From Clostridium fessum (GTDB taxonomy: Bacteria; Bacillota; Clostridia; Lachnospirales; Lachnospiraceae): 64,000 nt of DNA. Location: NCBI RefSeq assembly GCF_003024715.1, contig NZ_PYLO01000001.1, positions 372,001 to 436,000 on the forward strand. The letters are read 5' to 3'. A program made the position numbers and the translations under genes. Below the pieces are notes generated by a model. The model worked only from the letters and a program-made list of their open reading frames with translations, searched no databases and was not told the DNA's origin. Positions 42,845-51,448 of this stretch are shown in pieces. Within the stretch, counting starts at the first letter, position 1. Every line of letters starts with the position of its first letter.

Positions 42845-44647
42845 TTAATTGCTTCCAGGTCCATTTGCTTCCACAACCGGGTTCGTTTCCTCTGGCTCTG
42901 GAGTTGTCTCCTGTGGTCCTTCGTTGGATGCCGCCGCTGTCGTGGTCGGAGCTTTTGTCTCGCCGTCAGGGCTGGACGGTGCCGCTGTGGTTGTCTCATG
43001 TGCCGCTGTGCTCTCATTAGCTGCATTTGTCTCAGCTGCGGTGCTCTCTGCTGCCGCCGTTGTCTCCGTTGCGTTGGTCGCTACAGTAGCGGAACTGTTA
43101 CGTTTGATTTGCGCTGCCTTTCCACGATAGCTGCTATTGTGAAAAAATTCACGACTCACTTCTTTATCATTCTCATAGGTAACCAGATCCGTGGACCAGC
43201 GGCTGCCCGGAGTCGCTGCCTTTGTCTGCACTTCCTGACCCGGCTGCAAGGAACCATCCTCGGTATAAACCGCAGACGGCGGATCAATCTCGCCTGTCTT
43301 CTCAGAAGACATACGAATCTTGACACCCTCTTTCAGAATCGGAACTCCATACAGTGCGATCGTCAGTTTTCGATCAGATGCGCTGAAGCTTGCCTTGATA
43401 GCCAGCGGATATTCCGAGTTGTTGACGAACTTGAAGTCCGGTCCGCCGTAGCTGACTGCCGCATCCTCGCCCGGTGTAACGTAGGACGGCTCGTAGCTAT
43501 GTGCGTGGCGCTCCGTACTTTTAAGCCCCGCAAATACAACCGCGTTATATAAGGTCGAAGATACCTGGCAGACGCCGCCGCCTGGCTCCTGGACAACCTC
43601 GCCATTTAAGTATGCGGTTGCCGGCTTGTAGCCTTTTTCTTCGGTTCTCGCACCGGTCGTATTGTTAAAGGAAAATTCCTGTCCTGGTTTGACAATCGTT
43701 CCGTTTAACGCTGCGACCGCCAGACGGATATTCTCGTTTCGGTTGCTGTTGGAGGTCGTCGTGGTTGTGTAGGTGGACATTGTCTTGTACTTATCCTGTA
43801 CCGACGAATCCGCTGCGACTTCCTTCGTCTCTGCGGTCAGAACGGCATCAAACTCTTTCTTGTCAATCGCATCGACCATCGCCTGTGCCAGCTTGTCCTG
43901 ATCGATGACAAGTCCCTTGGTGCCCTCGCTGAACTCAAACTTGCCCGTTTCCTTATTGTAACCGGAGATACCGCCGCTCTTGGCTGCCATGTTCCAGTTT
44001 CCGGCAATCAGTGCTGCCTCTGCCTTGGCATCCTCGATCATATTTTCCGTGTTGACTTCATATGTCTCACCCGGTTTCAGATCACTTGCATAGATCTCCT
44101 CGAGAAGCTGATCAACTTTATCCGCCATCAGATTGGTGACGTCGGCCTCTTTGTCCTCGTATTTGACCTTCATCTTCCAGTCAAATGAATCAAGGATCGC
44201 CTTGCGCGCCTCCTCCTGCGTCATTCCGTAAATATTGACGCCGTTGACGGTCACCGCTCCATCTGCCACGGTACTCTCCTGTACGGCATCCGATTCGGTC
44301 GCCCCGCCTGCCGCGCTGCCCCCACCGCACCCGCGGGAGGCAATCGCCGCTATCAGGATAACCGCCAGGACACCGATCACGATCAAAAGGATCTGTGTAA
44401 TATCCAGACGGTTTCTTCTCTTCTTTTTATAACGCCCAGAAGTATGCCCACTCCGACCGGCTGCCGCCCGGTTCATCGCAGTATCCCGGCGTCCCGTGCT
44501 TGTGTGCGCAGCTGTACTTTTTGTATGGCTGGATGTTCCGGACGACGAACGATGCCCGGTACTGCTGTACGAACTCAGCGTTCCGCCCTCCAATCCTCTA
44601 TGTTCAAAATTCCTTCCTCCTGAAGAATTTCTGTTGTACTCACTCAT
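42845..44647 (-). CDS. VanW family membrane-anchored protein
   Basis: 600 residues. A Ser/Thr/Arg-rich cytoplasmic head (1-78) precedes one membrane span (about 82-104, ILLIVIGVLAVILIAAIAS). The extracellular region includes a YoaR-like peptidoglycan-binding stretch and a VanW domain (about 310-430) with PGQEFSFNNTTGARTEEKGY and GGGVCQVSSTLYNA. A G5-like segment follows, then a tail of about 80 residues rich in Ser, Thr, Ala, Glu and Pro. VanW occurs in some vancomycin clusters, but its activity is unknown; here it is chromosomal and alone, so a resistance role is not implied. Confidence 0.87.
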   Translation of the reverse strand: MSEYNRNSSGGRNFEHRGLEGGTLSSYSSTGHRSSSGTSSHTKSTAAHTSTGRRDTAMNRAAAGRSGHTSGRYKKKRRNRLDITQILLIVIGVLAVILIAAIASRGCGGGSAAGGATESDAVQESTVADGAVTVNGVNIYGMTQEEARKAILDSFDWKMKVKYEDKEADVTNLMADKVDQLLEEIYASDLKPGETYEVNTENMIEDAKAEAALIAGNWNMAAKSGGISGYNKETGKFEFSEGTKGLVIDQDKLAQAMVDAIDKKEFDAVLTAETKEVAADSSVQDKYKTMSTYTTTTTSNSNRNENIRLAVAALNGTIVKPGQEFSFNNTTGARTEEKGYKPATAYLNGEVVQEPGGGVCQVSSTLYNAVVFAGLKSTERHAHSYEPSYVTPGEDAAVSYGGPDFKFVNNSEYPLAIKASFSASDRKLTIALYGVPILKEGVKIRMSSEKTGEIDPPSAVYTEDGSLQPGQEVQTKAATPGSRWSTDLVTYENDKEVSREFFHNSSYRGKAAQIKRNSSATVATNATETTAAAESTAAETNAANESTAAHETTTAAPSSPDGETKAPTTTAAASNEGPQETTPEPEETNPVVEANGPGSN

Positions 44648-44978
44648 TTTCCATCACCTGTCCGTCTTTTCCATGAAATTTTATTATATGTGTTTATTTG
44701 AAAATATCCCTGCTACAGTATAGCACAATTCCAGGAAAAGAAAATAACATTATTCTTAAATTAACTTATAAATTTTTTTGATCCCCACAACCGTTTCCTG
44801 GTACAAATTTCCACAGCCGCTCTGTTTTTTGTATAACGCTTCTTCTTTCAAATATATCTGATGTAAACAATCATTTTTGTTCCCGTTTACACACTGGCAA
44901 ACTGCAGCGGGTATCTGCCGCATACTTGACTTTTCCATCTAATGCGGGTAGTCTTACAGCAGAAGGAGGTCTGCATCT
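44648..44978. other. Intergenic region between divergent vanW and PHP genes
   Basis: No convincing gene. On minus, TATACT and TATAAT -10-like sites lie before the vanW gene but with poor -35 matches. An inverted repeat GTAAAC...GTTTAC lies in the right half. A weak TTGACT/TAGTCT pair precedes the PHP gene. Confidence 0.4.
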
Positions 44979-45833
44979 ATGCAGTTAATTGATTTACACG
45001 TTCATTCTACTGCTTCGGACGGAACACTCACGCCCACCGAAGTGACAAAGCTGGCGCTCCAATGCGGTCTGACCGCCTATGCGCTGACGGATCATGATAC
45101 AGTTGACGGCGTTGCGGAAGCCATGCAGGCAGCCGAGAACACCTCCCTGACTGTCATTCCCGGTGCCGAATTTTCCAGTCCTTATAAAGGAAAAGAAATC
45201 CATATTCTGGGGCTCTACCTGAACCCGCACTGCCCGGAACTTTTATCTGCACTGCGGCAGGTCCGCGAGATCCGCAACCGGCGCAATGAAGAGCTTCTCG
45301 CTTTATTTCAGGCAGATGGATTTCCCATTAAATATGAAGATTTAATTCATGGAAATGAACACACTGTCATCACCCGTGCCCATTTTGCACGCGCACTGCT
45401 TGAAAAAGGCTGTGTCACTTCGGTCAGCCAGGCATTTGATAAATACCTCGGGGACGGCAAAAAATATTACCGCCCGAAGCAGATGATTGAGCCGGAGGAA
45501 GCGATCCGCCTGATCCGTGTAGCTGGCGGTTTACCAGCGCTCGCACATCCTCTCCAGTATAAACTTGGCTGGAAAAAGACCGAGCAGCTTCTCTCCTATT
45601 TAAAAGAAGCCGGAATGATGGGCATCGAGGTTTATTATTCCTCACACTCTCAATCCGACAGTCTTCATTTACGTGAAATAGCTTCCCGTCTCGGTCTGGT
45701 CTCCACCGGCGGTTCCGATTTTCACGGTGCCAACAAACCAGATATCCATCTCGGAAGCGGCTACGGCGGTCTGCGGGTTTCTGCACTGCTGTTGGACAAC
45801 ATAAAAGCCCGGTTACAGCAGAAAAACAGCTAA
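44979..45833 (+). CDS. PHP-domain phosphoesterase (YciV/RNase AM-like)
   Basis: 284 residues. PHP motifs: DLHVHSTASDGT, LTDHDTVDG, GAEFSS, the HITARAHFARAL-like region and the C-terminal GGSDFHG. These His/Asp residues bind a trinuclear metal centre. Characterised relatives hydrolyse 3',5'-nucleoside bisphosphates or trim 5' ends of RNA one nucleotide at a time. AGAAGGAGG precedes the ATG. Convergent with the hem fusion. Confidence 0.9.
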   Translation: MQLIDLHVHSTASDGTLTPTEVTKLALQCGLTAYALTDHDTVDGVAEAMQAAENTSLTVIPGAEFSSPYKGKEIHILGLYLNPHCPELLSALRQVREIRNRRNEELLALFQADGFPIKYEDLIHGNEHTVITRAHFARALLEKGCVTSVSQAFDKYLGDGKKYYRPKQMIEPEEAIRLIRVAGGLPALAHPLQYKLGWKKTEQLLSYLKEAGMMGIEVYYSSHSQSDSLHLREIASRLGLVSTGGSDFHGANKPDIHLGSGYGGLRVSALLLDNIKARLQQKNS

Positions 45834-45941
45834 AATGCTGATTTACCCGCTCACGCTTCTATCGGTTCCGTATGTTCAGGCATTTACAATCTATATGAAA
45901 ACTTCTTCATGAACCTGCTGAACAGACGTCTGTTTATATGT

Positions 45942-48368
45942 TTACATATGATAGAGCGCCTGCTCAATCCCTTCTTCCGAGACGGACTCCGCCAGTACGG
46001 CTTTCATTCCCGCCGCGCTGGCGGTTTTTTCTGTCTTTTCTCCGATACAGACGGCTGTAAATCCGTTCAATGTCTCCTTATCCGGCTGTAAAATATCCAG
46101 GAATCCCTGTACCGTCGATCCGCTCGTAAACGTGGCCGCATCGATCGCGCCCTCTTTTAGGAGTTCACGGATGCGCTCTGCAAGCGGCGATTCCTCCGGC
46201 GTGATCGTATCGTAAAGTGTCACATCCATATAGGATATTCCGGCAGCTTCAAATGCCTGCGTCAGTTCCGGCGAACCATGTCTGGCGCGCAGGATGCATA
46301 CGCGTTCGTTCTGCTTCACCTGTTTTGCCAGCCCTTTTCCGAGATCTGCCGCATAAAAGCGCTCCGGAATATAATCTGGGTAAATGCCGTGTTCCCGGCA
46401 GACGGACGCGGTACCCTCACCGATCACAGCAAAACGCAGATGGGAGAGGCTCCTGAAATCTTTCTGCATCCGGTTCAAAAGCTCAAAGAAATATTGCGCC
46501 CCTGCCGGACTCGTGAGCACCAGCCAGTGATACGATTCCAGATTCCGAACCAGTTCATACAGTTTTTCTTTATCCGCTGTGCCAGCATCCGCTTTTTCTG
46601 ATTTTTTCCAGACCGGTTTTAACTCAATCGTTGGAAATTCCAGCACCTCCGCTCCGGCATCGCGCAGATGTTCCGCCAGCTTCTGGCTGCGCTCCTTCGG
46701 GCGGGTAATCACGATCCGTTTTCCTGCCAACGGCTTTTCTTCTCTCCATGCACACGTATCAGCAAGCGCACAGACCTCCCCGATCACAAGGATGGCAGGC
46801 GCCTTGACGCCCTGACGCACACCCTCTTCCGGAAGTGTCTGCAGGGTTGCGCGGATCATTCTCTGGGACGCAAGGGTTCCGTTCATCAGAAATGCCGCCG
46901 GCGTCTCCGGTTTCATTCCCGCATTCAGAAGCCCCTCACAGATCCTCGGCGCATTCGCAACACTCATCAGAAAAATTAAGGTGCCGCCGACCCGAGCAAG
47001 TGCCTCAAAATCCAGAGCCGGCATACCCTCCATACGATGTCCGGTAATCACATGAAATGATCCCGCCAATCCTCGGTGCGTCACTGGGATGCCAAAATAT
47101 GCCGGAACTGCCAGGCTGGAGCTGATACCCGGAACCACCTCAAACGGGATCTGATGTTTCTTTAAAAATTCAGCTTCTTCGCCGCCGCGTCCAAAGACGA
47201 ACGGATCCCCGCCCTTGAGGCGCACGATCGTTCCGCCCTTTTTCGCTTCCTCTAATAAAATTTCTAAGATTTCTTCCTGCTTCTTCGAATGGCGTCCACT
47301 CCGTTTACCAACGTCAATTTTCCGCGTATGCTCCGGAATCCAGCCCAGTACCGCGTCGCCTGCCAAAGCGTCGTAGACGACGGCATCCGCCTGCTCCAGA
47401 AGTTCTCTGCCGCGCAGGGTAAAAAGCCCTGCATCGCCAGGGCCCGAGCCGATAAGGTAGACTTTCCCCAGCGGAGACAGTGCAGGCTTTCCCGATAACT
47501 GTTCCGCCAATTTTCTTCCAAGCTCCGCTGCTTTCTCTGCATCGCCCTCAATGGAACCAATACAGACTTCTCCCGTTTCTTCCTTATAATAAAGACCTCG
47601 CAGCTTGATTTTTCCATTTTCAAGCACCGCCGAAGCTGCCGTCGGCGACGAACATCCGCCTCCAAGCGTGGCGACAAAGCCCTGTTCTGCCCTAGTTAAA
47701 ACCGCAGACTCCTCAGAGTGAACCATTTTCACAAAAGGGATCTCCCGGTCACGCCGTCCCTGGATTGCCAGAATGCCCTGTCCTGCTGACGGGATCATTT
47801 CCTCCACAGAAAAATAACGGCTGATGCGATCTGCAAATCCCAGACGAATCAGCCCCGCCGCTGCCAGAATCAGCGCATCATATTCGCCAGAATCGAGCTT
47901 TCGCAAACGCGTGTTCAGGTTACCTCGGATCCCCTTAAATTCTGCATCCGGGAATAATCTCTGCCCCTGTAGGACGCGGCGGTGGCTGGAAGTTCCGATT
48001 ACCGGGTGTGCCGGAAGCTCGGATAAGCCTTCACGCAGAACCAGCACATCGCGGCAATCTTCGCGCTCTAAAAGCGCCAGCACCGGCAGCTCCTCCGGCG
48101 GACAGAGCGGCATATCTTTTAAGGAATGAACTGTCAGCTCGCACCGCCCTTCATAAAGCGCCTGATCCAGCTCTTTTACAAACAATCCCCTGCCGCCAAC
48201 CGCATCAAGTGGACGGTCAAGCACCTTGTCTCCCGTCGTTTTCATCGTGATCAATTCAAATCCTGTCTCCGGACAGACATTCTGCATCGCTGCGATCGCC
48301 ATCTTTGACTGAACAACTGCCAGCGCACTGTCGCGGCTGCCTACGCGGATCCTATTTTTATCTGTCAA
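45942..48368 (-). CDS. HemC-CobA-HemD trifunctional fusion (uroporphyrinogen-III synthesis and methylation)
   Basis: 808 residues from a TTG at 48368 with GGAG 8 nt upstream. Domain 1 (about 1-300) is porphobilinogen deaminase: DKVLDRPLDAVGG, VHSLKDMP, and the dipyrromethane Cys in GGGCSSP. Domain 2 (about 302-545) is uroporphyrinogen-III methyltransferase: VYLIGSGPGDAG, RLKGGDPFVFGRGGEE and GIPVTHRG. Domain 3 (about 552-808) is uroporphyrinogen-III synthase: KRIVITRPKERSQ and FTSGSTVQGF. One polypeptide thus takes porphobilinogen to precorrin-2, feeding siroheme and cobalamin. The HemD domain is the least conserved part. Directly downstream of sirC. Confidence 0.93.
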   Translation of the reverse strand: MTDKNRIRVGSRDSALAVVQSKMAIAAMQNVCPETGFELITMKTTGDKVLDRPLDAVGGRGLFVKELDQALYEGRCELTVHSLKDMPLCPPEELPVLALLEREDCRDVLVLREGLSELPAHPVIGTSSHRRVLQGQRLFPDAEFKGIRGNLNTRLRKLDSGEYDALILAAAGLIRLGFADRISRYFSVEEMIPSAGQGILAIQGRRDREIPFVKMVHSEESAVLTRAEQGFVATLGGGCSSPTAASAVLENGKIKLRGLYYKEETGEVCIGSIEGDAEKAAELGRKLAEQLSGKPALSPLGKVYLIGSGPGDAGLFTLRGRELLEQADAVVYDALAGDAVLGWIPEHTRKIDVGKRSGRHSKKQEEILEILLEEAKKGGTIVRLKGGDPFVFGRGGEEAEFLKKHQIPFEVVPGISSSLAVPAYFGIPVTHRGLAGSFHVITGHRMEGMPALDFEALARVGGTLIFLMSVANAPRICEGLLNAGMKPETPAAFLMNGTLASQRMIRATLQTLPEEGVRQGVKAPAILVIGEVCALADTCAWREEKPLAGKRIVITRPKERSQKLAEHLRDAGAEVLEFPTIELKPVWKKSEKADAGTADKEKLYELVRNLESYHWLVLTSPAGAQYFFELLNRMQKDFRSLSHLRFAVIGEGTASVCREHGIYPDYIPERFYAADLGKGLAKQVKQNERVCILRARHGSPELTQAFEAAGISYMDVTLYDTITPEESPLAERIRELLKEGAIDAATFTSGSTVQGFLDILQPDKETLNGFTAVCIGEKTEKTASAAGMKAVLAESVSEEGIEQALYHM

Positions 48369-48393
48369 TTTTTAATCTCCTCTATAAAATATA

Positions 48394-48876
48394 TTAAGTA
48401 TCTTCTACCTCTGCTTCCGCCAGCACGCGGCGTACTTCTTTTGCCACACGATGCGTTAATCCCGGATCCGCTCCGCCAGAAATCAATCCGGCTGTCAGTT
48501 CTCTGCCCTGGGCGATCGCCGGGAAATAAAACTCTGACTGACTTTTATCGGAAGCCATATTAAACCAGACGGAATGGCTCGACGCATCCTCCTTGATCCC
48601 TGCGTCCGTCCCCGTCTGCCCGGTCGCTGCCAGCGCCATAAAAAAGTTTTTTTCCTGCCAGATCGTATCTCGAACTTCCTCATAGGTTTGTTCAATCAGA
48701 CGGATTTTCCGTGAATCCGCCAGCTTCCGTATCTCTTCCGAAGTGTTCGGTGCAATCACCGTGATCGCTGCGCCAAATTTTTCCAGCACGCCGACCCGCC
48801 TCGATGCCACACTTCCAGCTCCCACAACCAGTACCTGCCGATCTGTCATATCTATAAAAATCGGAAAATAGGACAT
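48394..48876 (-). CDS. Precorrin-2 dehydrogenase (siroheme-synthase N-terminal type)
   Basis: 160 residues. N-terminal FPIFIDMTDRQVLVVGAGSVASRRVGVL is the NAD-binding fold. ATG...FNMASDKSQSEFYFPAIAQGRELTAGLISGGADP is the conserved second block. It oxidises precorrin-2 to sirohydrochlorin and may also insert iron. It lacks the methyltransferase half of CysG, which is supplied by the downstream fusion. Its leader carries a 61-bp MITE. Confidence 0.9.
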   Translation of the reverse strand: MSYFPIFIDMTDRQVLVVGAGSVASRRVGVLEKFGAAITVIAPNTSEEIRKLADSRKIRLIEQTYEEVRDTIWQEKNFFMALAATGQTGTDAGIKEDASSHSVWFNMASDKSQSEFYFPAIAQGRELTAGLISGGADPGLTHRVAKEVRRVLAEAEVEDT

Positions 48877-48902
48877 TTCTCTTCTCCCACTATTTTCGTT
48901 TG

Positions 48903-48963
48903 GTAACTGTTCAGTGCCTTCACAGTCACGCGCAATAAATCCGCAGACCTACTGAACAGTTAC
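48903..48963. mobile_element. MITE family 2, copy 1 (internally deleted, 61 bp)
   Basis: Ends GTAACTGTTCAGT and ACTGAACAGTTAC, flanked by the 8-bp direct repeat TTCGTTTG (48895-48902 and 48964-48971). It keeps both ends of the 133-bp copies but lacks the middle. It lies between the promoter and the sirC start. Confidence 0.92.
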
Positions 48964-49023
48964 TTCGTTTGTTTCTATGCCACCGGAATTGAGTTCATCT
49001 CTTCAAAACCGTATTTCCGTATT

Positions 49024-49052
49024 ATTATAAGGTTTCACGTTTTATAAATCAA
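49024..49052 (-). promoter_or_regulatory. Promoter of sirC-hemC/cobA/hemD
   Basis: Minus strand: -35 TTGATT (49047-49052), 17-nt spacer, -10 TATAAT (49024-49029). The leader is about 140 nt and includes MITE copy 1. No cobalamin riboswitch was recognised. Confidence 0.75.
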
Positions 49053-49108
49053 GCATGAGGCAGATCTATTTTTCATTTTAGAACCTCTTTTGTTTCTGTT
49101 CACGGGTA

Positions 49109-49259
49109 GGCACTTTTGGAACCGAAAGTGCCGTAAGAAAACGTGGTGGCAGCAGGAATTTGCCCTATTGAAATGCGAAGCCACGGCAAATTCCGTTACT
49201 TTTTACGTATGCGTGTACAGTAACCCTCTTTTATTAATACCCGTATACGTAAAAAGTAA
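49109..49259. repeat. Hairpin-dense region between divergent promoters
   Basis: GGCACTTT / AAAGTGCC form a hairpin (49110-49132). GGAATTTGCC (49155-49164) pairs with GGCAAATTCC (49185-49194), while CGTGG (49142-49146) can pair with CCACG (49181-49185). This is followed by the 64-bp inverted repeat TTACTTTTTACGTAT ... ATACGTAAAAAGTAA (49196-49259). Possibly stacked small elements or a structured RNA. Confidence 0.6.
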
Positions 49260-49272
49260 TCCTTGTTTTGTC

Positions 49273-49301
49273 TTGCCAGAACAGTGCAGATTTTGTATAC
49301 T
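49273..49301 (+). promoter_or_regulatory. Promoter of 85-residue gene
   Basis: -35 TTGCCA (49273-49278), 17-nt spacer, -10 TATACT (49296-49301). Confidence 0.75.
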
Positions 49302-49370
49302 TATAACACATTTAAATTCAATACAATGAGTATAAAAAGATTGACTAATACCAATAAAGGAGTTACAACG

Positions 49371-49628
49371 ATGGAAGAATTTTACAAAGCAATCGAAGAC
49401 AAGATCAAAGCTTCCGGCTATCCGGGCGAGGTAAACGGCGAGGATATCTACAACGACATCTGCGATCAGATGGAGGAAAAAGAAAATGGAACCTATCTGT
49501 TTCTCTCCAAAAAAGACAATGGCGTCGTATTTGAATACAAGGTAGACATTCTGGATGAGTCTTTCAATCTCTCCTATGTTCATATTACCGCAAATAACGA
49601 CACGTTTCATATTGATTTTGACAATTAA
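49371..49628 (+). CDS. Small acidic protein of unknown function
   Basis: 85 residues, acidic, not recognised. It starts MEEFYKAIEDKIKASGYPG, with EDIYNDICDQMEEKENGTYLF after it and a C-terminal beta-rich ITANNDTFHIDFDN. No signal peptide, membrane segment or catalytic motif. AAAGGAG lies before the ATG, a near-consensus promoter upstream and a clean terminator downstream, so it is a real monocistronic gene. Found between the tetrapyrrole operon and another small orphan. Confidence 0.8.
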   Translation: MEEFYKAIEDKIKASGYPGEVNGEDIYNDICDQMEEKENGTYLFLSKKDNGVVFEYKVDILDESFNLSYVHITANNDTFHIDFDN

Positions 49629-49648
49629 TAGACAATCTTTTCTTGGAC

Positions 49649-49683
49649 ATCCCTGTATTTTTGACATACAGGGATATTTTTTT
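49649..49683 (+). terminator. Intrinsic terminator of 85-residue gene
   Basis: ATCCCTGTA / TACAGGGAT stem (49649-49675) followed by ATTTTTTT. Confidence 0.9.
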
Positions 49684-49709
49684 AAGGATTTTTTTGGAAA
49701 ATGTGAGCA

Positions 49710-49738
49710 TTGCGCCCTTTATAGAGGTCTGTTATAAT
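49710..49738 (+). promoter_or_regulatory. Promoter of 78-residue gene
   Basis: -35 TTGCGC (49710-49715), 17-nt spacer, perfect -10 TATAAT (49733-49738). Confidence 0.75.
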
Positions 49739-49813
49739 TATCATTGTTAAAAGATTGACGAAATTATAAACTGCACACAGGGTTGTGTGCCAATCCATGA
49801 AGGAGGGCTAAAT

Positions 49814-50050
49814 ATGAAAATCCAGAATATTTCCGATGTAAACACATTTTTTAAAGTAATTGATTCCTGCAAAGGAACCGTCGAGCTGGTTTCCCCGGAG
49901 GGCGACCGCATCAACCTGAAATCCAAGCTGTCCCAGTATCTGTCGATGGCAAATATTTTTTCCAATGGCTATATCAAAGAGCTGGAACTGGTTGCTTATG
50001 AGAAAGAGGACTTAGACCGACTGATTAAATTTATGTATCAGGGGGAGTAA
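49814..50050 (+). CDS. Small protein of unknown function
   Basis: 78 residues, not recognised; similar small proteins seem common in Lachnospiraceae but I know no function. It contains FFKVIDSCKGTVELVSPEGDR, then LKSKLSQYLSMANIFS and a charged C-terminus. No membrane segment. Own promoter, AAGGAGG ribosome site and strong bidirectional terminator, hence a real single-gene unit. Confidence 0.8.
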   Translation: MKIQNISDVNTFFKVIDSCKGTVELVSPEGDRINLKSKLSQYLSMANIFSNGYIKELELVAYEKEDLDRLIKFMYQGE

Positions 50051-50130
50051 GCTCTCTTCTAAGGTGTACACGGTATGTATCTTGCCGTTGTATAAAAAAA
50101 TGTTTGAATGATACGATAGAAACTGTATAA

Positions 50131-50184
50131 AAAAGCTTCCTGGCTGCATGGCAGATTGGCTCTGCTGCACAGGAAGCTTTTTTC
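50131..50184. terminator. Bidirectional terminator after 78-residue gene
   Basis: AAAAGCTTCCTG (50131-50142) pairs with CAGGAAGCTTTT (50171-50182), with T-runs on plus and a poly-A/T flank on minus. Also serves the convergent AlaX gene. Confidence 0.85.
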
Positions 50185-50222
50185 CGTTTTATGAATCTAA
50201 GTCAAACCGTTTCTCATACTTC

Positions 50223-50257
50223 ACGCAGTAAACACGCAAACCTTCTAAACAGCTACG
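50223..50257. mobile_element. Degenerate end of MITE family 2
   Basis: CACGCAGTAAACACGCAAACC...AAACAGCTAC resembles the right end of the MITE (CGCAGTAAATGCGCAGACC...GAACAGTTAC) with several changes. No left end or target duplication found. It overlaps the AlaX stop codon. Confidence 0.55.
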
Positions 50258-51419
50258 CTTCTATCCGCGCCAGCTCTTGAAAGACTTTTTCAATTTCTTC
50301 CCGCGACGCCCGGAATGTTCCCTGCACCATCTGGGTGCTCCCACCGCCGCGTCCCTGCAGACGGGCGTTTAATTCTTTTCCGAATGCACGCATATCACGG
50401 CCGAGGCTTCCGGCTGTGTAGTTATAACCTGACGCGTCATCGCCAGAGCACACCAGCACGGTCTCTCCTTTTTCCTGTTCCAATAGCAGATTTGCAAACT
50501 GACGCACCAGAACTGGCGTCATGCCCTGCTCAAATACAGCCAGCGCTTTCTGACCCTGCGGATAGACGTCTGCCTGCATGGTGAGAATGCGCTGCCAGAG
50601 GTGGTTGATCTCACCGTCCTTGCGCCCGCTCTCCTCTTTCAGATGGCTGACCGCCTCCGCCGCCTTCTCCGGTTTTGCAGAAAGCAGGTTAGAGATCGTC
50701 TGCATCTGCTCCGTCTTCGCCTCAAAATTCTCCAGCGCACGGTCACCACAGAGCATGGAGAAACGCACGCCACCCTTGTAATTCATCAGGGAAAGCACCT
50801 TGATCACGCCGATCTCTCCCGTGTAATCCACGTGTGTGCCGCAGCAGGCACAGATATCCGCCCCCGGAATCTCTACGATGCGGACCTGACCGGTCAGCTC
50901 TTTCTTGCTACGGTAATCGATGGTTTTCAATTCCTCCTCACCCGGATATGTCACCTGTACCGGAAGATTCGCCCAGACAACCGCATTTGCCTTCTTCTCG
51001 ATTTCCTTTAACTGTTCCCAGTTAAGCGGACCATTCAGATCGACCGTCACTTCATCGTGTCCCATATGAAATCCGACATTATCATATCCGTATGCGGCAT
51101 GAATCAGCCCCGATATGATATGTTCTCCCGTATGTTGCTGCATGTTGGAAAAACGCTGTTCCCAGTCGATGGCCGCGTGAACGGTGCTTCCCACCTCCAG
51201 CGGAGCGTCCGTCTCATGAACAACCACGCCATGTTTCTCCTCCACATGTGTCACGTGCACTTCCCCGATCCGTCCGGTGTCCGACGGCTGTCCGCCGCCC
51301 TCCGGGTAAAATCCGGTCTGGGAAAGTTCCACCTCAAATCCGTGCTTTGCCGGACGGCAGGCGGTGACGATGGCATCAAATTCTTTTACATACGGTGTCT
51401 GATAATATAACGGTTCCAT
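50253..51419 (-). CDS. AlaX-type alanyl-tRNA editing protein with DHHA1 domain
   Basis: 388 residues from the ATG at 51419 (AGAGGA upstream; two earlier ATGs are too close to it). N-terminal EGGGQPSDTG, then the zinc-binding editing site HTGEHI and CACCGTH. A DHHA1-like C-terminal domain (about 300-385) contains GRGGGSTQMVQGTF. It hydrolyses Ser- or Gly-tRNA(Ala) in trans, protecting against AlaRS errors. Similar full-length AlaX-L proteins are stand-alone. Its 3' end touches the MITE relic. Confidence 0.9.
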   Translation of the reverse strand: MEPLYYQTPYVKEFDAIVTACRPAKHGFEVELSQTGFYPEGGGQPSDTGRIGEVHVTHVEEKHGVVVHETDAPLEVGSTVHAAIDWEQRFSNMQQHTGEHIISGLIHAAYGYDNVGFHMGHDEVTVDLNGPLNWEQLKEIEKKANAVVWANLPVQVTYPGEEELKTIDYRSKKELTGQVRIVEIPGADICACCGTHVDYTGEIGVIKVLSLMNYKGGVRFSMLCGDRALENFEAKTEQMQTISNLLSAKPEKAAEAVSHLKEESGRKDGEINHLWQRILTMQADVYPQGQKALAVFEQGMTPVLVRQFANLLLEQEKGETVLVCSGDDASGYNYTAGSLGRDMRAFGKELNARLQGRGGGSTQMVQGTFRASREEIEKVFQELARIEA

Positions 51420-51448
51420 TTTCATTCCTCTTTTCATTTCGTTGTACA

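Noticed and set aside
44756-44938. 60-codon minus-strand frame upstream of the vanW gene
   Set aside because: No ribosome site before the ATG, atypical composition and no motif.
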